From Pseudomonadota bacterium (lineage in GTDB: Bacteria > Pseudomonadota > Alphaproteobacteria > Rhizobiales > Xanthobacteraceae), in NCBI GenBank assembly GCA_023387735.1, contig JAEWHP010000013.1, forward strand, positions 1 to 26,956: a stretch of 26,956 nt of DNA. The letters run 5' to 3'. The position numbers and the translations under genes are program-made. Positions 1 to 13,864 of this stretch are shown here, piece after piece; the stretch's first letter is position 1; each line of letters begins with the position of its first letter. Below the pieces are notes generated by a model. It was given only the letters and a program-made list of their open reading frames with translations, searched no databases and had not been told where the DNA came from.

Positions 1-1
1 C

Positions 2-3367
<3,366 letters not shown>

Positions 3368-3395
3368 AGCGTCCGCAGAAATACGGTACCGAGAC

Positions 3396-3422
3396 AAAAG
3401 GCCGGCGCAAGCCGGCCTTTTT
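3396..3422 (+). terminator. Intrinsic terminator after rpoC
   Basis: A seven-base GC-only stem, GGCCGGC at 3400-3406 and GCCGGCC at 3411-3417, closes a GCAA tetraloop. Flanking A and T runs (AAAA before, TTTTT after) can extend the stem and supply the U-tract. It begins 28 bases after the rpoC stop. This is a textbook Rho-independent terminator and separates rpoC from the accessory genes and the str operon. Confidence 0.93.
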
Positions 3423-3558
3423 GCTGCTTTCTTTCCTTGTTGCGGTGCGAGGGCTCGCTTTGTTCATCTTTCTTTCAGGGTGAAAGGCGTTTTTGCTAGT
3501 GTGGATCATACCGACCGTTCCTGAGGGCAGGACGCGGCGGAGGGGCGACGGAACGGAC

Positions 3559-5613
3559 ATGCTTGATCTTGCAATCGTTGGCGGCGGCCCGGGCGGGCTG
3601 ATGAGCGCCTGGTACCTGAAGAAAAAGCTCGGCGATCTCTGCCGCGTGACGATCTACGAGGCGTCCGACCGAGTCGGCGGCAAGATCCTGTCGCGCAAGT
3701 TCGATTCAGCGCCTGCGCTGTACGAGGCCGGCGTCGCCGAGATCTACGATTATTCGATGAGCGGTCCCGATCCGCTGCGTGAGTTGATCCAGCATTTCGG
3801 CCTGCAGACGATACCGATGGACGCCGAGCAGGTGCAGCTTGACGGCGAACTGCTCGACGACGTGCCGGGCATGCGCCGCAAGTACGGCGCCAAGACCGCT
3901 GCTGCGATCGAGGCGTTCCGCAAGCGTTGCTCCGACCTGGTGTCGCCAATCGAATATTACGAAGGCGTCGGCGCGCACGACAACGAGCATCCCTGGGCCT
4001 ACATGACCTGCGAGGAAGTGCTCGACAAGGAAGTCGCCGATCCCACCGCGAAGCGCTTCCTGAAAGTCATGGCGCGATCGGACATCGCGACCGAAAGCCA
4101 CAACACCAACGGGCTGAATGCGCTGAAGAACTTCGTAATGGATATCGACGGCTATATCGGCCTGTATTCGATCCAGAACGGCAACGAGCAGCTGATCGAG
4201 TGTCTTCGTTCCGAGGTCGACGCCGACATCCAGCTCAATCATCGCGTGCTCAAGGTCGGCAAGACCGGCTCCGGCCGCTATCAACTCGACATGATGAACG
4301 GGAAGGGGCCGGAGACGCGCGATTTCGATCTCGTGTTGATGTGCCTGCCGCACTCATGGCTCGCGACCATGCGCTGGGATGGTGAAGAGCTGCGCAAGTC
4401 GATGGTCAAGCATGTCGCCTATTTCGACCGGCCGGCGCATTACCTGCGGGTTTCGATCCTGTTCGACGAGCCGTTCTGGGGCGAGCAGATCCAGGGCGCC
4501 TGGTTCATGTCGGAAGCCTTCGGCGGCTGTTGCGTCTACAACGAAGGCGCGCGCCATGACGTCGGCAGGCATGGCGTGCTGAACTGGCTGATCGCCGGCT
4601 CCGATGCGCTGGCGTTCGCCAACCTGAGCGACCAGGAACTGATCGACGCCGCGCTGAAATCGCTGCCGGCGTCGTTCGGCAACGCCCGCGACCATTTCCT
4701 TGAAGGCAAGATTCACCGCTGGCTGTCGTCGGTGAATGCGCTGCCTGGCGGTTTGCCGGTGCGCGACGTCATGACCAATCATCGGCCCGAGCCGAAGCAG
4801 CATCCGGGAATCGTTGTCGTCGGCGACTATCTGTTCGATTCGACCCTCAACGGCCTGCTCGACTCCTCCGATGCCGCGACCGACATCATTCTCACCGAGA
4901 TGATCCGGCTGCGGCGCGCCCGTGCGCAGGAGGCAGGGGCTGTTTCCGACAAGATCGACCGCGGCTATTTCGACAATTACCGTGGCCTCGGACCCTACAG
5001 CGAGGCCTGGAACCAGTTTACCGATCCGGCCTATCTGACCGACCTGATCAAGATCGTCTGGAACAGGGCGAAGGGATACAAGCTGCTTGTTGCTGGCTCC
5101 GCCAGCGGCGAACTGGTCGGTGCGCTGCGCGAACGCGGCATCGATGCCTGGGGCATCGAAAACAACCGGGCGATCCATGCCAGGACGCCGAAGGCGCTGC
5201 GGAAATTCAACAAGCTCGGCTCCATCGTCGACATGCCGTTCAAGGACGATGAGTTCGATTTCGTGTTCGAGACCAGCCTGTGTCACGTCGCAGAAAAGCA
5301 GGTGCCTCGGGCGGTGCGCGAACTGAACCGTGTCGTGAAGACGGGGCTGGTGTTTGGATCGGTCACGTCCGACATGGCGCCGGCGCTGATCGACCGCTAC
5401 GACCTGCTGCGCGGGGTAAAGAAACTCGGCACCTGGTGGGAATGGTCGGAGTTGTTCTTCGGCAACGGATTCGACCTCTCGATGCATCGGCGCGACTGCA
5501 CCGATGCGCTGTGGGCGGCGACGCTGGCCGCCAACAAGGGGCCCGGGCAGTGGTACGCAGACGCCGACAGCCTGCGTTATTCGTTCTTCGACAAGGTCGA
5601 ATCGGACGACTAA
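3559..5613 (+). CDS. FAD-dependent amine-oxidase-like oxidoreductase fused to a class I SAM methyltransferase
   Basis: The product is 684 residues with two enzyme halves. Residues 1-445 look like a flavin amine oxidase or phytoene-desaturase-type oxidoreductase: the dinucleotide-binding loop GGGPGG is at 8-13, a ribose-contacting Glu is at 34, the RVGGK motif is at 38-42, and the C-terminal FAD motif GDYLFDSTLNG begins at 422. After a linker, residues 475-684 resemble a class I methyltransferase: motif I (VAGSASGE, about 511-518), an acidic end of the second strand (GIENN), D558 before MPF, and D567 in the FDFVFE strand. Substrate and reaction are unknown; coupled oxidation and methylation of one small molecule or lipid is inference. 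I chose ATG 3559 because the FAD loop must sit near the N-terminus; GGAGGGG at 3539-3545 is a somewhat distant ribosome site. The reading frame is intact, and base composition is like the neighbours. Confidence 0.85.
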   Translation: MLDLAIVGGGPGGLMSAWYLKKKLGDLCRVTIYEASDRVGGKILSRKFDSAPALYEAGVAEIYDYSMSGPDPLRELIQHFGLQTIPMDAEQVQLDGELLDDVPGMRRKYGAKTAAAIEAFRKRCSDLVSPIEYYEGVGAHDNEHPWAYMTCEEVLDKEVADPTAKRFLKVMARSDIATESHNTNGLNALKNFVMDIDGYIGLYSIQNGNEQLIECLRSEVDADIQLNHRVLKVGKTGSGRYQLDMMNGKGPETRDFDLVLMCLPHSWLATMRWDGEELRKSMVKHVAYFDRPAHYLRVSILFDEPFWGEQIQGAWFMSEAFGGCCVYNEGARHDVGRHGVLNWLIAGSDALAFANLSDQELIDAALKSLPASFGNARDHFLEGKIHRWLSSVNALPGGLPVRDVMTNHRPEPKQHPGIVVVGDYLFDSTLNGLLDSSDAATDIILTEMIRLRRARAQEAGAVSDKIDRGYFDNYRGLGPYSEAWNQFTDPAYLTDLIKIVWNRAKGYKLLVAGSASGELVGALRERGIDAWGIENNRAIHARTPKALRKFNKLGSIVDMPFKDDEFDFVFETSLCHVAEKQVPRAVRELNRVVKTGLVFGSVTSDMAPALIDRYDLLRGVKKLGTWWEWSELFFGNGFDLSMHRRDCTDALWAATLAANKGPGQWYADADSLRYSFFDKVESDD

Positions 5614-5689
5614 ACGGCCGGCAGGGCCGGTGTTCAGCACCGGCTGCGCCAATTGTTTTGCCGAATTCATCCCGATCGCATAGGATCGC

Positions 5690-5722
5690 CGCGGTAGCAT
5701 TTGCGGCTACCGCGCTCGTTTT
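5690..5722 (+). terminator. Possible intrinsic terminator between the fusion gene and the ABC transporter
   Basis: CGCGGTAGC (5690-5698) and GCTACCGCG (5706-5714) form a perfect nine-base stem with a seven-base loop, followed by CTCG and four T residues (5719-5722). A second, shorter hairpin, GCCGGTG/CACCGGC, lies upstream at 5626-5644. The T-run is short and offset, so this may be a weak terminator, an attenuator or only an mRNA-stabilising structure. Confidence 0.4.
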
Positions 5723-5757
5723 GCGGTCATGCCGGCCGTGCAGCATCGGTTGGTTTC

Positions 5758-7788
5758 ATGGCGCCCAAGCCTCCTCCCTCGGATGATCGGAATCCCGCGT
5801 CGGCTGACGATCCTGAGCTCGAGAAGAAGCTCGCGCCGGGGGCTGTTCCGCCGGGCTCCGGTACCACCGGCAAGGCGGCTGGCGGTGCTCCCAACGATGA
5901 CGGCGACGAGGATGACGAGCTGGAGCTCGATGACGATGAAGACGACGAGGATCTCGTCGTCTTCACCGCCAAGGAAGCCGCTGGCGCGATGGCAACGATC
6001 TACGGCTTCGTCAAGCCGGATCTGGGCAAATACAAGAAGCTGGTAGCGTTCGTCACGTTCGGCGTGCTGGTGGAGACGCTGTTCAACGTCATCATGCCGT
6101 TGAGCCTGAAATTCCTGATCGACGATGCGCTCGGCGAGGAGGATTTCCAGGCGCTGTACAAGATCCTCGGCGTGCTCGCGGTTGCGGGCATCATCACCTC
6201 GATCATCGCGGTCTGGTACGAGCGCTGGGATGCCCGGCTGGCTGCAGGGCTGATCGCCGACACGCGGACGCGGCTGTTCGAACACGTCCAGAACCTGCCT
6301 TCATCCTATTTCGCAAAGACCAAGCGCGGCGAGATTCTCTCGCGCTTCTCGATCGACCTCGCAGCCTACGAAAGCTCGATCAAGACGTTCGCCAACAGCG
6401 CGGCGCTGCCGTTCCTGGAACTGATCGCCGGCATCATCCTGATGCTGTTCCTGAACTGGCAGCTCGCGGCGATCGCGCTGCTGGTGTTTCCGATCACGCT
6501 GATCGGGCCGCGGATCCTGACCCCGAAAGCAGTACAGGCCAATTACGAGCAGAAGCTCAACGAGTCGGCGTTGCTCGGCACCGTTCAGGAAAACGTGGCG
6601 GCGCAGGCGGTGGTGAAGGCGTTCAGCCTGCAGCGCCGGACGCTCGGCTGGTTCACGATGCGCAACCAGGATGTGCGCATCAAGACTGCGTCCGCCGTGT
6701 TCCTGTCGACCATGGTCGAGCGTACCGTCACGATCTCGGTATTGCTTCTGCACCTCGTGGTGCTGGCGATCGGCGCATATCTCGCCACCAAGGGCCAGAT
6801 CACCATCGGCACTTTCGTCACCTTCGAGAGCGCGTTCTGGGAGGTGTCGTACAACATCGCCCACCTGATGCATTTCATTCCGGTGTCGATCCAGTCGGCG
6901 GCGGCGGTGCGGCACATGCAGGAACTGCTGGATGAACCGACCCGCGGCGCCGATCGCGCCGGCGCGCCGGATCTGCCGCCTATCACCAACGACATCAGCT
7001 TCGAACGCGTCACCTTCAAGTACGAAGGCAGCGAAGTGCCGGTGCTGGACAATTTCAGCCTCAAGCTCGATGTCGGCAAGCGCATCGCGATCGTCGGACC
7101 CAGCGGTTCGGGCAAGAGCACGCTGCTCAACCTGATCCTGCGCCTCTACACGCCGGACGAGGGCCGCGTGACCATCGACGGCGTCGACATAAGAAGGGTG
7201 ACGCGCGAGTCGCTGCGCAAGGGCATGGCGATCGTGTTCCAGGAGAACATGCTGTTCAACATGTCGATCCGGGAAAACATCCGGCTCGGCAAGGAGGGCG
7301 CCAGCGACGCGGAGGTCGTGGAGGCCGCGCGCAAGGCCGAGATCCACAGCTACATCATGAGCCTGCCGCAGAAATACGACACGCCAGTCGGCGAGCGCGG
7401 CGATACGCTGTCGGGCGGCCAGCGCCAGCGCATCGCGATCGCGCGCGCCATCATCCGCAATCCCGCGCTGCTGCTGCTCGACGAAGCGACCTCGGCGCTC
7501 GACCAGACCACGGAAGCCGCGATCAACCGCACGCTCCTGAACGTGGCGGAGGGGCGGACCATGATCTGGTCGACCCACCGCCTGACGTCGGTGGTCGAAA
7601 TGGACGAGATCATCGTGATTTCGGGCGGCAGGGCGATCGAGCGCGGCTCGCACGCGCAGTTGCTCGCGGCCAACGGCGTCTATCGCAAGCTCTGGGACGA
7701 CCAGGGCCACCGGCAGCATGATGCAACCGGCCAGGCTGATGATGCCAACGAAGACGATGATGACGACGACGAGGATGAGGAGGAATAG
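5758..7788 (+). CDS. ABCB-type ABC transporter, fused permease and ATPase half-transporter
   Basis: This 676-residue protein has an N-terminal membrane domain and a C-terminal ATPase, the architecture of homodimeric exporters such as MsbA. About six hydrophobic segments occur near residues 95-118, 134-155, 212-231, 235-255, 324-345 and 352-375. The ATPase has Walker A GPSGSGKST (447-455), a Q-loop (VFQEN), the signature LSGGQRQR (551-558), Walker B ending at D575-E576, the D-loop SALD and the switch His607 (STHRL). All catalytic residues are present, so it should be active at the inner membrane; the cargo is unknown. Both ends are unusual: residues 47-65 are almost all Asp/Glu, and the last 16 or so residues are nearly pure Asp/Glu. 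I chose ATG 5758 because the upstream in-frame sequence runs through a hairpin; no strong Shine-Dalgarno site is visible. It follows the oxidoreductase-methyltransferase gene by 144 bases. Confidence 0.93.
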   Translation: MAPKPPPSDDRNPASADDPELEKKLAPGAVPPGSGTTGKAAGGAPNDDGDEDDELELDDDEDDEDLVVFTAKEAAGAMATIYGFVKPDLGKYKKLVAFVTFGVLVETLFNVIMPLSLKFLIDDALGEEDFQALYKILGVLAVAGIITSIIAVWYERWDARLAAGLIADTRTRLFEHVQNLPSSYFAKTKRGEILSRFSIDLAAYESSIKTFANSAALPFLELIAGIILMLFLNWQLAAIALLVFPITLIGPRILTPKAVQANYEQKLNESALLGTVQENVAAQAVVKAFSLQRRTLGWFTMRNQDVRIKTASAVFLSTMVERTVTISVLLLHLVVLAIGAYLATKGQITIGTFVTFESAFWEVSYNIAHLMHFIPVSIQSAAAVRHMQELLDEPTRGADRAGAPDLPPITNDISFERVTFKYEGSEVPVLDNFSLKLDVGKRIAIVGPSGSGKSTLLNLILRLYTPDEGRVTIDGVDIRRVTRESLRKGMAIVFQENMLFNMSIRENIRLGKEGASDAEVVEAARKAEIHSYIMSLPQKYDTPVGERGDTLSGGQRQRIAIARAIIRNPALLLLDEATSALDQTTEAAINRTLLNVAEGRTMIWSTHRLTSVVEMDEIIVISGGRAIERGSHAQLLAANGVYRKLWDDQGHRQHDATGQADDANEDDDDDDEDEEE

Positions 7789-7898
7789 GCGCGGCGTTTG
7801 ATCGCATGCCGATTTCCCCTCGGTCCGGCCCTGCGGGAGGCAATGAGCGCTTGATCGGGCGCTCGCCTGGGCTGCTCAATCTTAAGGATGCAATCTCA

Positions 7899-7927
7899 GA
7901 TAAATTTATCCGGGTATAATTATGCCC
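7899..7927. promoter_or_regulatory. A+T-rich double dyad, possible regulator-binding site
   Basis: GATAAATTTATC (7899-7910) is a perfect 12-base palindrome. It is followed at once by GGGTATAATTATGCCC (7912-7927), a 16-base palindrome with one mismatched pair. The A+T-rich cores stand out in a high-GC region. Dyads of this size are typical of sites for dimeric helix-turn-helix regulators. No specific regulator can be named, and the nearest start codon of an accepted gene is about 580 bases downstream. Confidence 0.35.
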
Positions 7928-8068
7928 CTGTTAGGGGCGGAATCGCCGACTCGGGGCTGCGAGTCGGAGGAGGGGTGCCGGCGGAGAGTGGCGCCGACGC
8001 TGTTTCCGAATTCGCGGCAAGCGCTGAATCCGCTGCCGCCATAGGCATTTCCAGAGTTGTTCTTTCGC

Positions 8069-8095
8069 TTGACTTCACTATCCACCGCTTATAGA
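8069..8095 (+). promoter_or_regulatory. Candidate housekeeping promoter of the str operon
   Basis: TTGACT at 8069-8074 matches the -35 consensus in five of six positions. TATAGA at 8090-8095 is a plausible -10, with a 15-base spacer; the preceding GC gives a GCTTATAG context close to the alphaproteobacterial -10 form. Transcription would begin near 8102 and leave a leader of about 400 bases before rpsL. This is the best promoter match I find between 7789 and 8504. Confidence 0.5.
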
Positions 8096-8504
8096 AGACG
8101 GCCACTTAACGACAGGCGGTGAGCTACGCCAGCGTCGGAACGGAACACCCTTTCAAATCCGCTTTGGACTGAGACGGGCACCAACCTCGACGAATGCTGC
8201 TCAAACGCTGTCGATTATATTGCTAGGCAATGCCAGGACGATTTTAGTTCTCTTGAGCACGTCCTCTTGAGAGTGAACTCGGATGCATGACCTCGGAAGC
8301 AGGCCGGACAGCGGACGCTGAACGGTCCCAATTCGCGGTCCTCTGTGGCGTCGAAGCGCTTTCCGCTCAGCGATGAGTGGTTGGCGCGATTTCGTTTTGC
8401 GTGGAAGTTTTTTCGCGCAGGGCGGGCCGAACGGAACGGCTAGTTCCGAGAAGAATTTGCGGAGCCATTCGAGGTTCCGCGCGAACTAAAGGGTGAAGGC
8501 TGAC

Positions 8505-8876
8505 ATGCCGACGATCAACCAGCTGATCGCAAATCCGCGTGCGGTGCAGAAGTCACGCAAGAAGGTGCCGGCGCTGCAGCAGTCGCCGCAGAAGCGCGGT
8601 GTTTGCACGCGCGTCTACACCACGACCCCGAAGAAGCCGAACTCGGCGCTTCGCAAGGTCGCCAAGGTGCGCCTGACCAACGGCTTCGAGGTGATCGGCT
8701 ACATCCCGGGTGAAGGCCATAACCTTCAGGAGCACTCGGTGGTCATGATCCGCGGCGGCCGCGTCAAGGACTTGCCCGGCGTTCGCTACCACATCCTCCG
8801 CGGCGTCCTCGATACCCAGGGCGTCAAGAACCGTAAGCAGCGCCGTTCGAAGTACGGCGCGAAGCGTCCGAAGTAA
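8505..8876 (+). CDS. rpsL: 30S ribosomal protein S12
   Basis: S12 (123 residues) lies at the decoding centre of the small subunit and helps set accuracy. The sequence follows E. coli S12 almost without gaps (QKRGVCTRVYTTTPKKPNSA, GEGHNLQEHS, RGGRVKDLPGVRYH). The lysines where streptomycin-resistance substitutions commonly fall are wild type here, K43 and K88 in Met-counted numbering, so the allele is of the sensitive type. D89, which is methylthiolated in many bacteria, is also present. An in-frame GTG lies four codons upstream, but ATG 8505 gives the family N-terminus MPTINQL and follows GAAGG at a suitable distance. It is the first gene of the str operon, and rpsG follows after 15 bases. 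Confidence 0.98.
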   Translation: MPTINQLIANPRAVQKSRKKVPALQQSPQKRGVCTRVYTTTPKKPNSALRKVAKVRLTNGFEVIGYIPGEGHNLQEHSVVMIRGGRVKDLPGVRYHILRGVLDTQGVKNRKQRRSKYGAKRPK

Positions 8877-8891
8877 TCAGGAACGGAATCG

Positions 8892-9362
8892 ATGTCTCGT
8901 CGCCATTCTGCTGAGAAGCGTGAAGTGAACCCGGATCCGAAGTTCGGGAACGTCATCATCACGAAGTTCATGAACTCGATCATGTACGACGGCAAGAAGT
9001 CCGCCGCCGAGAGCATCGTGTACGGCGCGCTCGCCATGATCGAAGCCAAGACCAAGCAGGGCCCGCTGCCGGTGTTCGAGCAGGCGCTGGAAAACGTCAT
9101 GCCGACCATCGAAGTGCGCTCCCGCCGCGTCGGCGGCGCCACCTACCAGGTGCCGGTCGAGGTTCGCTCGGTGCGCCGTCAGGCGCTGGGCATTCGCTGG
9201 ATCATCACGGCTGCGCGCGATCGCAACGAAAAGACGATGACGGAGCGGCTCTCGGCCGAGTTGCTCGACGCGTCGAACAACAGGGGAAATGCTGTCAAGA
9301 AGCGTGAAGACGTGCACCGGATGGCGGAAGCCAACCGTGCCTTCTCGCACTATCGCTGGTAA
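8892..9362 (+). CDS. rpsG: 30S ribosomal protein S7
   Basis: S7 (156 residues) binds the 3' major domain of 16S rRNA, starts assembly of the head and contacts E-site tRNA. The start MSRRHSAEKREVNPDPKFGN, the central VEVRSRRVGGATYQVPVEVR and the ending RMAEANRAFSHYRW are typical and full length. AGGAA at 8879-8883 lies eight bases before the ATG. In E. coli S7 represses translation of its own operon; no matching structure was identified in the 15-base rpsL-rpsG gap here, so that mode of control may not apply. Confidence 0.98.
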   Translation: MSRRHSAEKREVNPDPKFGNVIITKFMNSIMYDGKKSAAESIVYGALAMIEAKTKQGPLPVFEQALENVMPTIEVRSRRVGGATYQVPVEVRSVRRQALGIRWIITAARDRNEKTMTERLSAELLDASNNRGNAVKKREDVHRMAEANRAFSHYRW

Positions 9363-9391
9363 CAGCGAAGAACGGATTTAAGGAACAGCCC

Positions 9392-11464
<2,073 letters not shown>

Positions 11465-11504
11465 TTGTCGTTGGTTCGAAGCTGACGACTGAACGGAGAG
11501 TCAA

Positions 11505-12695
<1,191 letters not shown>

Positions 12696-12709
12696 AGAGA
12701 AATCGAAAA

Positions 12710-12740
12710 GCGGATAGCGAATGTTTCATTCGCTATCCGC
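12710..12740 (+). repeat. Perfect 14-bp inverted repeat between tuf and rpsJ
   Basis: GCGGATAGCGAATG (12710-12723) and CATTCGCTATCCGC (12727-12740) are exact inverted copies separated by TTT. The RNA would form a long uninterrupted hairpin at the junction of the str and S10 operons. No T-run follows, so it does not look like a standard intrinsic terminator. A role in RNA processing, mRNA protection or partial termination is inference. Confidence 0.85.
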
Positions 12741-12783
12741 CGCTCACTACTCGCACCAAGCGACGAAGAAAGAGACAACGGCA

Positions 12784-13092
12784 ATGAACGGCCAAAATAT
12801 TCGCATCCGTCTCAAGGCGTTCGACCATCGTATCCTCGATACGTCGACCCGCGAGATCGTGAACACGGCGAAACGCACCGGTGCCCAGGTTCGCGGACCC
12901 ATTCCGCTGCCCACCCGCATCGAGAAGTTCACCGTCAACCGTTCGCCGCACGTGGACAAGAAGAGCCGCGAGCAATTCGAGATGCGCACGCACAAGCGCC
13001 TTCTCGACATTGTCGACCCGACCCCGCAGACCGTCGACGCTTTGATGAAGCTCGACCTGGCCGCCGGTGTCGACGTCGAGATCAAGCTCTAA
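12784..13092 (+). CDS. rpsJ: 30S ribosomal protein S10 (NusE)
   Basis: S10 (102 residues) is a head protein of the small subunit and, as NusE, joins NusB in transcription antitermination complexes. [19 protein letters not shown], the [15 protein letters not shown] loop and [16 protein letters not shown] are characteristic. The frame is open upstream to an ATG at 12721, but that ATG lies inside the strong hairpin and would add 21 residues that S10 proteins lack, so ATG 12784 is chosen. The ribosome site is weak (AAAGAGA upstream). It opens the S10 operon, and rplC follows after 51 bases. Confidence 0.97.
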
Positions 13093-13143
13093 TTTTTTAG
13101 ATCGTCCGAACGTTAGCGGACAGAAAGAACAGGAAGCACGCCG

Positions 13144-13863
13144 ATGCGCTCCGGAGTGATCGCACAAAAGGTCGGGATGACGCGGGTCTTTACGGAGACC
13201 GGCGAGCACGTCCCTGTGACCGTGCTGAAGCTGGGCAACTGCCAGGTGCTGGGCCACCGCACGACCGAGAAGAACGGTTACGTCGCGCTGCAGCTCGGGT
13301 CGGGCACCCGCAAGACCGTCTATCTGCCGAAGGCGGAGCGCGGCCAGTTTGCGGTGTCCAAGGTCGAGCCCAAGCGGAAGGTTACCGAGTTCCGCGTGTC
13401 CGAAGACGCGCTGATTCCGGTTGGCGCCGAGATCCAGGCGGACCATTTCGTGGTCGGCCAGTTCGTCGACGTTACCGGCACCTCGGTCGGTAAGGGTTTT
13501 GCCGGCGGCATGAAGCGCTGGAATTTCGGCGGTCTGCGCGCCACCCACGGTGTGTCGGTTTCGCATCGTTCGATCGGTTCGACCGGCGGACGTCAGGATC
13601 CCGGCAAGACCTTCAAGAACAAGAAGATGCCCGGTCACATGGGTGTCGATCGCATCACCACGCTCAATCTGCGTGTGGTGCAGACCGACGTCGAGCGCGG
13701 CCTGATCCTCGTCGAAGGGGCCGTTCCCGGCTCCAAGGGCGGCTGGATCTCGGTGCGCGACGCCGTCAAGAAGCCGCTGCCGAAGGAAGCTCCGAAGCCC
13801 GGCAAGTTCAAGGTCGCCGGCGGCGAGCAGGCCGAGGCTCCGGCCGAGCAGGAGGGCGCGTGA
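13144..13863 (+). CDS. rplC: 50S ribosomal protein L3
   Basis: L3 (239 residues) is an early assembly protein that reaches towards the peptidyl transferase centre. MRSGVIAQKVGMTRVF and the central GSTGGRQDPGKTFKNKKMPG region identify it; the Gln of RQDPGK lies where PrmB methylates E. coli L3. It is about 30 residues longer than the E. coli protein, with a Pro/Glu/Ala-rich C-terminal extension (residues about 211-239), a length that I recall as normal in alphaproteobacteria. AGGAAG at 13131-13136 is the ribosome site. One base separates its TGA from the rplD ATG, so the two are probably translationally coupled. Confidence 0.97.
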   Translation: MRSGVIAQKVGMTRVFTETGEHVPVTVLKLGNCQVLGHRTTEKNGYVALQLGSGTRKTVYLPKAERGQFAVSKVEPKRKVTEFRVSEDALIPVGAEIQADHFVVGQFVDVTGTSVGKGFAGGMKRWNFGGLRATHGVSVSHRSIGSTGGRQDPGKTFKNKKMPGHMGVDRITTLNLRVVQTDVERGLILVEGAVPGSKGGWISVRDAVKKPLPKEAPKPGKFKVAGGEQAEAPAEQEGA

Positions 13864-13864
13864 G

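Larger units (their letters stand above)
7789..8504 (+). other. Long non-coding interval between the ABC transporter gene and rpsL
   Basis: I find no gene I can support in these 716 bases. The first part holds a short hairpin (GAGCGC/GCGCTC, 7845-7864), an A+T-rich dyad (7899-7927), a 6-bp hairpin with a GTT loop (7924-7938) and a 7-bp hairpin CCGACTC/GAGTCGG (7946-7967). The second part begins with a good promoter candidate at 8069 and would be a leader of about 400 bases. Near its end are two more hairpins, CGGAAC/GTTCCG (8432-8448) and GCGGAGCC/GGTTCCGC (8459-8480, with one G-U pair), directly before the rpsL ribosome site. Only very short reading frames occur here. Confidence 0.75.

Noticed and set aside
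3493..3558. Upstream extension of the oxidoreductase-methyltransferase gene to a TTG
   Set aside because: It would put 22 unlikely residues before the FAD-binding loop; ATG 3559 gives the normal N-terminus.
7888..8094. 68-codon open frame, starting in the A+T-rich dyad, in the gap before rpsL
   Set aside because: The AAGG touches its ATG with no spacing, the product resembles no family I know, and its first codons are explained by the palindromes and hairpins. It also ends inside the candidate promoter.
8194..8321. Two mini reading frames in the rpsL leader as attenuator leader peptides
   Set aside because: Neither has a convincing ribosome site or an obvious amino-acid run; they are mentioned only as part of the leader finding.
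8493..8504. In-frame GTG upstream of rpsL
   Set aside because: ATG 8505 gives the exact family N-terminus and has the better-placed ribosome site.
12721..12783. In-frame ATG 21 codons upstream of rpsJ
   Set aside because: It lies inside the strong hairpin and would add residues absent from S10 proteins.
13104..13121. GTCCG/CGGAC hairpin and T-run in the rpsJ-rplC gap as a terminator
   Set aside because: The stem is only five bases, and the T-run precedes rather than follows it.
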